NCBI RefSeq assembly: GCF_001401155.1 | Contig: NZ_LJRO01000048.1 | Location: 62,001 to 126,000, forward strand | Length of the DNA: 64,000 nucleotides | DNA from: Pseudomonas tremae | GTDB lineage: Bacteria; Pseudomonadota; Gammaproteobacteria; Pseudomonadales; Pseudomonadaceae | Direction of reading: 5' to 3' | Part shown: positions 1-7,178 of the stretch, piece by piece | Position numbering within the stretch: position 1 is the stretch's first letter | Layout: each line of letters opens with the position of its first letter | Translations under genes and position numbers: made by a program | The notes under the pieces: model-generated | Told to the model about the DNA's origin: nothing | The model's input: the letters and a program-made list of their open reading frames with translations, nothing else | Databases searched by the model: none

Positions 1-1355
1 GGCTGCTGAACGTGCATCGCAAGGCGCTGGAAAACATCAGCAATGCCGAGATCAACTCGCGGGACCGCGCTTTGTGGATCGCGGGCCTGCTGGGACTGGT
101 CGGGCTGGCAGTGCTGTGTATCGGTTTCGTGACCGCACACGGTATTGCACGTCGTTTCGGTGCGCCGATCGAAGCCTTGGCCAAGGCGGCTGATCGCATC
201 GGCGAAGGCGACTATGAGGTCACTCTGCCGATATCTTCGGCTGCAGAAATGAACCTGCTGACCCGACGCTTCGGCATCATGGCTGAGGCCCTGCGTCAGC
301 ATCAGGCGACCAATGTCGACGAGCTGCTGGCGGGTCAACAGCGCTTGCAGGCGGTGCTCGACAGTATTGACGATGGCCTGTTGATGATTGATCGCCAAGG
401 GCATCTGGAACACTTGAACCCGGTGGCCCAGCTTCAGCTCGGGTGGGATGAGAGTCGCCTCGGCGAGAGTCTCGGCGCTGCACTGAATCGCCCCGAACTG
501 GATGAGCAATTGCATCTGATCCTGCGTGGCGGGACGCTGGAGCGCGCGCCGGAAGATCTGGCCATCGACATTGATGGCGAGTCGCGATTGCTGACCTATA
601 GCATGACGCCGGTGAGCCACACCAAAGGCCATATCCTGGGTGCAGTGATGGTGCTGCACGATGTTACCGAGCAGCGGGCTTTCGAGCGAGTACGCAGCGA
701 GTTTGTGCTGCGCGCTTCGCATGAGCTGCGTACACCGGTCACCGGCATGCACATGGCGTTCGGTCTGTTGCAGGAGCGCCTGCATTTCGCCCCGGAATCG
801 CGCGAAGCGGATTTGCTCAATACGGTGACCGAAGAAATGCAGCGGTTGATGCAACTGATCAACGACCTGCTGAATTTCTCGCGCTATCAGAACGGTCTGC
901 AGAAGCTCAAGCTGGCGCCGTGTTCCATCGAAACGTTGCTGGAAGAGGCCAAGGCGCGCTTCGAAGATCAGGCTCTGGAGCGGGACATCGTGCTGATGCT
1001 GGACATCCAGGAGCCTTTGCCACGCCTGCATGCCGACCAGTCTCAACTGGAACGTGTTCTGGACAACTTGCTGGATAACGCCCTGCGCCATACGCCGCCC
1101 AAAGGCCTTATCCGTTTGCAGGCCAGACGCCACGGCGAGCGGGCGATCATCAGTGTCGAAGACAACGGCGAGGGCATTGCCTACGGGCAGCAGGGCCGGA
1201 TCTTCGAACCCTTCGTTCAGGTCGGCCGCAAAAAAGGTGGTGCCGGCCTGGGGCTGGCGCTGTGTAAGGAAATCGTCCAGCTGCACGGCGGCCGAATGGG
1301 CGTCTACTCAAGGCCGGGGCAGGGCACGCAGTTCTACATGGCATTGCCGCTTTAA
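1..1355 (+). CDS. kinB: Sensor histidine kinase KinB (5' end outside window)
   Basis: The frame is open to the window edge, so the N-terminus is missing; about 450 residues are visible. They show a membrane helix (LLGLVGLAVLCIGFV), a HAMP linker, a PAS-like segment (AVLDSIDDGLLMIDRQG), a HisKA H-box with the phosphorylated His in ASHELRTP, an N-box (LDNLLDNALRHTP) and G-boxes (DNGEGI, GAGLGLALCKEI). KinB in P. aeruginosa is an inner-membrane kinase/phosphatase acting on the regulator AlgB in alginate and virulence control. The name rests on domain order plus the following ampDh2, dgcH and dsbA genes. The gene converges on ampDh2. The upstream partner algB would lie outside the window. Confidence 0.85.
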   Translation, partial: LLNVHRKALENISNAEINSRDRALWIAGLLGLVGLAVLCIGFVTAHGIARRFGAPIEALAKAADRIGEGDYEVTLPISSAAEMNLLTRRFGIMAEALRQHQATNVDELLAGQQRLQAVLDSIDDGLLMIDRQGHLEHLNPVAQLQLGWDESRLGESLGAALNRPELDEQLHLILRGGTLERAPEDLAIDIDGESRLLTYSMTPVSHTKGHILGAVMVLHDVTEQRAFERVRSEFVLRASHELRTPVTGMHMAFGLLQERLHFAPESREADLLNTVTEEMQRLMQLINDLLNFSRYQNGLQKLKLAPCSIETLLEEAKARFEDQALERDIVLMLDIQEPLPRLHADQSQLERVLDNLLDNALRHTPPKGLIRLQARRHGERAIISVEDNGEGIAYGQQGRIFEPFVQVGRKKGGAGLGLALCKEIVQLHGGRMGVYSRPGQGTQFYMALPL

Positions 1356-1394
1356 GGGGTTAAGCGGCAACACGCTGTTGATTGCGCCATGCGG

Positions 1395-2174
1395 TCAGTT
1401 CGAGTGGTTAAGCACCTGCAGAATTGCCGCGCTCTGGGCGTCAGGTTCGCCTTCGAAACGGGCAGGGCGGTAGTGCATCTGAAAGGCGGCCAGCACCTCG
1501 CGTGTCGCGACGTCGAGCTCTCCGGTCTGCGGTGTGCTGTAGCCCAGGCGCGCGAGCTGTTGCTGAAACCAGCTAATGCTCGGCAGATTGACTGCCAGCA
1601 GCGCCTGACGTTGCGCAACCAGTGCTTCATCGGGCCAGACGCCAAGCCCTTCAGCGGCCAAGCGTTTCCACGGGAATAACGGACCTGGGTCTTGCTTGCG
1701 CAAGGGTGCAATGTCGCTGTGACCGATCACGTGCCTGGGGTCGATTTTGTTGCGCTTGACGATGTCTTTGAGCAGCACCGTGATCGACTGGACCTGTGCC
1801 TCGGTGTACGGATACCACAAGCGACCTGTCGGGGTGTCCTTGAAGCCCGGGTTGACGATCTCGATGCCTATCGAGCTGGAATTGAGCCATGTGCGCCCTT
1901 CCCATTCGCTCTCGCCAGCGTGCCATGCCCGGGCATTTTCATCCACCAGCTTGTAGATCGTGGCCTGCTTGTCGTCGCCGATCAGGTAATGAGCGCTGAC
2001 CTCGCCGTGGGTCAGCAATTGCAGGGATCGCTCCATCGACGTCGAGGTGTAGTGCATCACGACATACTGAACCCGGTTGTCGAAATTCGCCGACGGATGA
2101 CTGGTGTCCAGCTTGGGGCCGCTGGAGCACGCCGTGAGGATGAGCATGAGGAGTGCAGAGAGATACAGCTTCAT
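1395..2174 (-). CDS. ampDh2: N-acetylmuramoyl-L-alanine amidase, AmpDh2-type lipoprotein
   Basis: This 259-residue protein begins with a lipoprotein signal ending LTACSS, so it is probably anchored in the outer membrane. An amidase_2 (AmpD/PGRP-like) domain follows, with zinc-ligand candidates in VVMHYTS and VIGHSDIAP. A C-terminal peptidoglycan-binding-like region (QQQLARLGYSTPQTGELD) completes it. The family cleaves the amide bond between N-acetylmuramic acid and L-alanine during periplasmic wall recycling. It lies next to kinB as PA5485 does. No strong Shine-Dalgarno precedes the ATG at 2174, but the signal peptide fixes the start. Confidence 0.87.
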   Translation of the reverse strand: MKLYLSALLMLILTACSSGPKLDTSHPSANFDNRVQYVVMHYTSTSMERSLQLLTHGEVSAHYLIGDDKQATIYKLVDENARAWHAGESEWEGRTWLNSSSIGIEIVNPGFKDTPTGRLWYPYTEAQVQSITVLLKDIVKRNKIDPRHVIGHSDIAPLRKQDPGPLFPWKRLAAEGLGVWPDEALVAQRQALLAVNLPSISWFQQQLARLGYSTPQTGELDVATREVLAAFQMHYRPARFEGEPDAQSAAILQVLNHSN

Positions 2175-2268
2175 GGGATTGGCAGCGTCGGGAGGTAATG
2201 AAACATCATAACAAAACGCAGAAGAAATGCTTCACCGTCGAAACATTCGTTCAGTCAAAATGTTTCAG

Positions 2269-4347
2269 TCAGCCTTGCTCTACCCGGTTGCGACCGTTTT
2301 CCTTGGCTTTGTACAGCGCCTGATCAGCGCGTTTGATAGCCGTATCGCTACGTTCGCCCTGTCGCAGCGCGGTGACTCCGAGGGATACGGTGATCGTGAC
2401 GCGTTCGCCCTTGAAGTGGAACGGGCACTCTTCGACCGCCGTGCGCAGTTCGTCAAGCAGCGTCAGCCCTGTGCCGATAGGTGTGGCGGGCAGCAGCATG
2501 ACGAACTCTTCACCGCCGAATCGGGCCATGAAGTCGTTCGGCCGCAGACGTTTTTTGAGGACGTTGGCGACAATCTTCAGCACCTTGTCGCCTGCCAGAT
2601 GGCCGTACCCGTCGTTGATGCGTTTGAAGTGATCCAGATCGAGTATGCACACCAACAGGCTGTTTTTCGCTTGTTGCCACTGGGTCATCTCGAGTTCGAG
2701 GCGCTCGCCCCAGGCGGCACGGTTGGCAAGGCCGGTGAGGGGGTCAATCAAGGCTTTCTGGCGCTGTTCTTCCAGGTTGCTTCTGAACCCCAGTGCTTCC
2801 TGTTCCATGCTCGCCACACGAGCCGAAAGGCTTTGCAGTCGGGATGCAACCTCTTGCTCGCGGTCGTCGCGTTTACGCTGATAGTGGTCCATGGTGCTGA
2901 GCAGGCCTTCCAGGCGGTTATCCAGCACCTGCTTCAGACTGGTCAGGTCGGAGGCGTCCTGAACGCTGGTTTGCAGGCCGCCTACCTGTTCGCGCAACTG
3001 TTCGCTCAGGTCACGAGCAGTGGACTGAACCTCGGCGTGGTCCTCACTGGCGGCTTGCAAGTGGCTCTGGAATGATTCGAGCCGCTCGTTGAGCTGCTTG
3101 AGGTAAATACCGAATTCCTGCTGGCCACCGTTATTGATCGCCAGCATGAGCACGGCCAGGTCATCCAGAATAGGCAGCAGCTCATACCAGTTGAGCCCAT
3201 GTTTCAGGCGTAGCTGCATATCCTCGACCTGCGGCCGAAAATGCTCCGACAAGGTCAGGTCGTTGAGCAGGCCCAGCAGTGTTTCTTCAATGTGAGAAGC
3301 TACCGAGCTGTAGCTGGGCTCGGGGGAAGAGGGCAGCGCGTAACCGTCATCGTCTTCAGCATCTTCCGGGTCTGGTGCGGGGGCTTCTTCATGCTCGTCG
3401 AGTGGCATGACGACCGGCGCCGGGCGTTGCTGGTAAGGCACGCTCGGTATGGGCGCGAGCCTGTCCGTGAAATCGACGGGTTCGACGTACGCATAGGCGC
3501 TTTCAGCGATCGGCACGGCAGCGACTTCGGGTGCTGACGGAGCAAAAGGCTCGACAACCGGTGAGGGCGCATCAGGTTCGGCGAGCGCTACGGTGGCCGG
3601 TGGGGCGGTTTCAGTCACAGGCTCAGGCACTGCCGAGTGTTCGATGACAGGCTCTGCGATCTCTACCGGCGCTGGCGTGAGGGGCGGTGGGGATGCTGTT
3701 GGCGCAGTGGCCGATTCGAGCGCTTCAGGCGTCTCTTCTCGAGGTTGTGGCGCAGGGGCGGGCGTATCGGTTTGAACGGTTTCAGCCTGCGCCGCTTCAG
3801 AAGGGTGTTCACTACCGTGCCCTTCCCGAGTGCCGAACAAGCGTTGCAGCAAGCCCTGGCGCGGCCCTTCTTCACTTTTTTCAAGCTGGCTGAGGGCCTG
3901 TCCCTGCAGGTTGCTCAACTCGCCGAGCAGCAGGGGCAGCTCGCGTGCCTGCGAGGCTCGCTCTTCGAGGTCTTTGGCGAAGCGCTTGAGTGGCTTGCGC
4001 GTCTCTCGTGACAGAGGAAGTGCCTGCAATTGCGCAACCAGTGCAGTCAGTGCCGAGCTTATCTGCCCGACCCGCACTTCACGGCGTTGCTCGGAATCCA
4101 GCACTGCTTTTTCAAGGCGCGGGATCAAGGCCGCAAGGCCGGCGTCCATGTCGTCGGTGCGGACGATTTCGCGCATTTCCTTCATGCATTCATCGACCGC
4201 CCGGTCAGAGCCTTCTGCCGCGAGGCTGCTGCGCACCAGACCGCGACGCAGCAAGTCGAGCCGCGCATCCCAGCGCTTTTCGAGCCTGTCCTGTTGCTCG
4301 ATCCCTTTAAGGTATTTCTCTTTCCAACGCTCCGCGTCGTCGCTCAT
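2269..4347 (-). CDS. dgcH: Diguanylate cyclase (GGDEF), DgcH-like
   Basis: This 692-residue cytoplasmic protein has no membrane segment. Order: an alpha-helical N-terminus to about residue 185, a Pro/Ala/Glu-rich low-complexity linker (about 190-350), a helical coiled-coil region (about 360-520), and a C-terminal GGDEF domain. The active-site GGEEF is at 611-615. An RxxD inhibitory site (RPND) lies five residues before it, so feedback inhibition by c-di-GMP is expected. The reaction is 2 GTP to cyclic di-GMP. The start overlaps the upstream nuclease-family gene by 4 bp (ATGA), implying translational coupling. The symbol is by synteny with PA5487. Confidence 0.85.
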   Translation of the reverse strand: MSDDAERWKEKYLKGIEQQDRLEKRWDARLDLLRRGLVRSSLAAEGSDRAVDECMKEMREIVRTDDMDAGLAALIPRLEKAVLDSEQRREVRVGQISSALTALVAQLQALPLSRETRKPLKRFAKDLEERASQARELPLLLGELSNLQGQALSQLEKSEEGPRQGLLQRLFGTREGHGSEHPSEAAQAETVQTDTPAPAPQPREETPEALESATAPTASPPPLTPAPVEIAEPVIEHSAVPEPVTETAPPATVALAEPDAPSPVVEPFAPSAPEVAAVPIAESAYAYVEPVDFTDRLAPIPSVPYQQRPAPVVMPLDEHEEAPAPDPEDAEDDDGYALPSSPEPSYSSVASHIEETLLGLLNDLTLSEHFRPQVEDMQLRLKHGLNWYELLPILDDLAVLMLAINNGGQQEFGIYLKQLNERLESFQSHLQAASEDHAEVQSTARDLSEQLREQVGGLQTSVQDASDLTSLKQVLDNRLEGLLSTMDHYQRKRDDREQEVASRLQSLSARVASMEQEALGFRSNLEEQRQKALIDPLTGLANRAAWGERLELEMTQWQQAKNSLLVCILDLDHFKRINDGYGHLAGDKVLKIVANVLKKRLRPNDFMARFGGEEFVMLLPATPIGTGLTLLDELRTAVEECPFHFKGERVTITVSLGVTALRQGERSDTAIKRADQALYKAKENGRNRVEQG

Positions 4348-5219
4348 GCAAGGCTTCCACCAGAGGGCACAGGCAGTGAGTCCCCACGCAGTGAAGCTGG
4401 CAGGCGAATCTCGACGGCAACCGGCAGGTGATCGGAAATGGGTTGGGCCAGCACCTGCACCCGTTCGAGCGTCAGGGTAGGGCTGAGCAAAATGTGATCA
4501 AGACAACGTTGCGGTCGCCAGCTTGGAAAGGTGGCTTCGATCTGCGGCGCCAGCAGGCCCAGATCCCGCAGCGGCGAGTGTTCCAGCAGATCATTGGCGT
4601 GGGTGTTCATGTCGCCCATCAGCACTTGATGACGATAGCCGCCGATCAGTTCGCGAATGTAGGCCAGTTGCCGAGTGCGCGTGCGCGTGCCGAGGGCCAG
4701 GTGCATCATGACCACCACCAGCGCGTCCTCGCCCTCGCCGAAACGTACGAGAATGGCACCGCGCCCGGCAGGGCCGGGCAGCGGGTGATCCTCGATCTTG
4801 GTTGGGCGCAAACGGCTCAGCACGCCATTGCTGTGCTGGGCAAGGCGCCCGAGGTTGCGATTGAGCTGTTGATACCAGTACGGGAAGCCGCCTAGTTGAG
4901 CGAGATGCTCGACCTGGTTGACGAAGCCGGAGCGCATGCTCCCGCCGTCGACTTCCTGAAGTGCCACCAGATCGAAATCGTTGATCAGCTCACCGATTTT
5001 CTGCAGGTTGCCGGCACGTCCGCCATGCGGCAGCAGATGCTGCCAGCTGCGCGTCAGGTAATGGTGGTAACGCTGTGTACTGATGCCGACCTGAATATTG
5101 AAGCTGAGCAAACGCAGCCTGCCGTCTTCCGGCAAGCCGTTTTGCATCAGATGATGTTCGTTGACCTGCGGATCATGCAGGCCAACGATACGCGGGCTAC
5201 CTTTGCCCCAGCGGCGCAT
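4344..5219 (-). CDS. Endonuclease/exonuclease/phosphatase family protein
   Basis: This 291-residue protein has the EEP fold motifs in order: LLSFNIQVG (Asn), VALQEVDGG (metal-binding Glu), LMGDMNTHANDLL (Asp/Asn) and the final ISDHLPVAVEI (catalytic His). The family hydrolyses phosphodiesters of nucleic acids, phosphoinositides or lipids; the substrate here cannot be told. There is no signal peptide. The start is uncertain: the first 30 residues are weakly typical and an internal Met (MQNGLPEDG) is possible. It sits between dsbA and dgcH, as PA5488 does. Confidence 0.8.
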   Translation of the reverse strand: MRRWGKGSPRIVGLHDPQVNEHHLMQNGLPEDGRLRLLSFNIQVGISTQRYHHYLTRSWQHLLPHGGRAGNLQKIGELINDFDLVALQEVDGGSMRSGFVNQVEHLAQLGGFPYWYQQLNRNLGRLAQHSNGVLSRLRPTKIEDHPLPGPAGRGAILVRFGEGEDALVVVMMHLALGTRTRTRQLAYIRELIGGYRHQVLMGDMNTHANDLLEHSPLRDLGLLAPQIEATFPSWRPQRCLDHILLSPTLTLERVQVLAQPISDHLPVAVEIRLPASLRGDSLPVPSGGSLA

Positions 5220-5228
5220 GACGAGCGC

Positions 5229-5873
5229 TTACTTGGCGGCTGCAGCAGCCGCCCGCTCTTTGGCAATCAACTGGTCGGCTACCTGCAAGGTCGCTTCCGG
5301 ACCACCGGCAGAGCCCAGGTCAAAGCGGTACTTGCCATTGACGATCATGGTTGGAACGCCCGTCACTTCGTACTTCTTGGCCAGTTCCTTGTACTGCGCG
5401 ATCTTGCCTTTTACGGCGAACGAATCGAACGTCTTGAGGAAGTCTTCCTTGTTGACGCCCTGAGTGGCGACGAAATCGGCCATGTCGTTCTTGTCGGTCA
5501 GACGCTTGCCGCCTTTCTGGATGGCGTCGAACACCGCAGCGTGAACCTTGTGTTCTACGCCCATGGTGTCGAGGGTGATGAACAGTTGACCATGAGCATC
5601 CCACGGGCCGCCGAACATGGCCGGGATACGGACGAAGTGTACGTCGGACGGAAGTTTTTCAACCCACGGGTTGATGGTCGGCTCGAACGCGTAGCAATGC
5701 GGGCAGCCATACCAGAACAGTTCGATGACTTCGATCTTGCCCGGCTCGGCCACAGGCACAGCGCTTTTCAGCTCGGCGTATTGCTTGCCGGCCTCGATAG
5801 GCTCGGCGGCCTGGGCGGACATACCGAACAGACTGGCGGCAACCAGTGCGGCGCTGATGATCAGATTACGCAT
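5229..5873 (-). CDS. dsbA: Periplasmic thiol:disulfide oxidoreductase DsbA
   Basis: This 214-residue protein starts with a Sec signal peptide (ISAALVAASLFGMSAQA). A thioredoxin fold follows with the CPHC active site at 57-60 and the cis-proline loop GVPT, both diagnostic of DsbA. It oxidises cysteine pairs in exported proteins and is itself re-oxidised by DsbB. The ATG at 5873 fits the signal sequence. In other pseudomonads the next genes upstream are cytochromes c4 and c5; here they are absent. Confidence 0.95.
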   Translation of the reverse strand: MRNLIISAALVAASLFGMSAQAAEPIEAGKQYAELKSAVPVAEPGKIEVIELFWYGCPHCYAFEPTINPWVEKLPSDVHFVRIPAMFGGPWDAHGQLFITLDTMGVEHKVHAAVFDAIQKGGKRLTDKNDMADFVATQGVNKEDFLKTFDSFAVKGKIAQYKELAKKYEVTGVPTMIVNGKYRFDLGSAGGPEATLQVADQLIAKERAAAAAAK

Positions 5874-6300
5874 GCTTTACTCCTGAGCAGATTGGATCGC
5901 TTTCAAGCGACGGTGTTTCGACCGGGCGCGAAAGCCTGAGTTCGTTAGTGTAACGCTGAGGTTGTAAAAATGGGCGGCCTTGGATGGCCTTTTTGCATAA
6001 GGAGTGAAGCAGGTCATGTCTGAATGTTCCAGGCGCCCGCCAGAGCATTGTAATAAGGGGCGTCGAAGGTTCTGGGCGGGTGCCGCATTGCCCCGGCGGA
6101 CCCGATGCTCAGCAAAAACCTTTCAGGATGAAAGCAGACTGCGTTCTAATGCGCGCATATGTCTTGCTTCGTCGTTGTTGTCGTGCAGACGGCAGGCGAA
6201 AACACACACAGAATTTGCAGCACTATATACTCTGCGCACCCCAATGAAATCGACACCTCTTGCCGCACCCTTTGCAGGCAAGGCCTTCACCGGAAATCAC
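5874..6300. other. Divergent intergenic region dsbA/engB
   Basis: These 427 bp separate the divergent dsbA and engB starts. An in-frame extension of engB exists upstream but has no family similarity. No cytochrome gene or recognisable CXXCH fragment is seen. Promoters for both genes must lie here, but no convincing -35/-10 pair stands out. Confidence 0.6.
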
Positions 6301-6936
6301 ATGCAACTCAAAAACCCTATTCTCGGTCTGTGCCAACAGGCCACGTTCATGCTCAGCGCCGCCAAGGTCGACCAATGCCCCGATGACGAAGGTTTTGAAG
6401 TCGCATTTGCCGGTCGCTCCAATGCGGGCAAGTCGAGCGCGCTGAACACCCTGACCCACGCCAGCCTGGCGCGAACGTCCAAGACGCCAGGGCGTACGCA
6501 GCTGCTGAACTTCTTTGGGCTGGACGAAGACCGTCGTCTGGTCGACCTGCCGGGTTATGGCTACGCCAAAGTGCCGATCCCGCTCAAGCTGCACTGGCAG
6601 CGTCACCTGGAAGCCTATCTGGGCAGTCGCGAAAGCCTGAAGGGCTTGATCCTGATGATGGATATCCGTCATCCAATGACTGACTTCGACCTATTGATGC
6701 TGGACTGGGCGATCGCCAGCAACATGCCGATGCACATTCTGCTGACCAAGGCCGACAAGCTGACCTATGGCGCAGCCAAGAACACGCTGCTCAAGGTTCA
6801 GGCCGAAATTCGCAAGGGCTGGGGCGATGCTGTGAGCATCCAGCTGTTCTCTGCGCCCAAGCGCATGGGGCTGGAAGAGGCCTACACCGTTCTGGCCGAC
6901 TGGATGGCGCTGGAAGACAAGGTGCCTGCGGAGTAA
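6301..6936 (+). CDS. engB: Ribosome-biogenesis GTPase EngB/YsxC (YihA)
   Basis: This 211-residue protein carries the TrmE-Era-EngA-EngB GTPase motifs: G1 [10 protein letters not shown]2/G3 region [11 protein letters not shown] and [10 protein letters not shown]4 LTKADK, and G5 near IQLFSA. The family acts in late assembly of the large ribosomal subunit. I chose the ATG at 6301 (MQLKNPILG), which has GGAA five bases upstream and matches the family N-terminus. An ATG at 6244 would add 19 unrelated residues and lacks a ribosome site. It converges on polA, as in E. coli yihA-polA. Confidence 0.93.
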   Translation: MQLKNPILGLCQQATFMLSAAKVDQCPDDEGFEVAFAGRSNAGKSSALNTLTHASLARTSKTPGRTQLLNFFGLDEDRRLVDLPGYGYAKVPIPLKLHWQRHLEAYLGSRESLKGLILMMDIRHPMTDFDLLMLDWAIASNMPMHILLTKADKLTYGAAKNTLLKVQAEIRKGWGDAVSIQLFSAPKRMGLEEAYTVLADWMALEDKVPAE

Positions 6937-6945
6937 ATCGCAGGC

Positions 6946-6990
6946 AAAAAAAGACCCCGGACTTCGCATGGGGAGGGGGAAGTTCCGGGG
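6946..6990 (-). terminator. Rho-independent terminator of polA
   Basis: On the minus strand a stem (CCCCGGAACTT pairing with AAGTCCGGGG, one bulged base) is followed by TCTTTTTTT. It lies 190 bp beyond the polA stop, so the polA message would have a 3' UTR crossing the whole engB-polA gap. Confidence 0.75.
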
Positions 6991-7039
6991 CTTAAGGTCC
7001 AGACCTTAGGGTGGGATCTGGATATATGCCAACACTTAA

Positions 7040-7173
7040 CACAACTAGGAGCACGATGGATTTTTCAATCAATCGGAACCTCTGACTGCTCTGCAAAAGG
7101 TTAAGTTCCAGCAGTGAAGAAAAGTTCACATTTCCTTCAGGGTTTGACGAACCTTCTTACAGGTTCGTCTTTT
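7040..7173 (+). ncRNA. Candidate small RNA at the Spot 42/ErsA locus
   Basis: The engB-polA gap has no plausible gene but ends on the plus strand in a strong intrinsic terminator that serves no plus-strand gene other than engB, 200 bp upstream. In E. coli the Spot 42 RNA gene, and in P. aeruginosa the ErsA gene, lie at this same position and orientation. The 3' end is set by the terminator. The 5' end is a guess from the roughly 130-nt length of ErsA; I could not find a convincing promoter. Confidence 0.5.
7146..7173 (+). terminator. Intrinsic terminator of the engB-polA intergenic RNA
   Basis: There is a perfect 9-bp stem GACGAACCT/AGGTTCGTC with a 6-base loop (7155-7160), followed by TCTTTTC-type T residues at 7170-7173. 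It ends five bases before the polA stop codon. Confidence 0.8.
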
Positions 7174-7178
7174 CAGGC

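Noticed and set aside
6004..6300. Upstream in-frame extension of engB
   Set aside because: The added residues are unlike the family and lack a ribosome site; the ATG at 6301 matches the known N-terminus.
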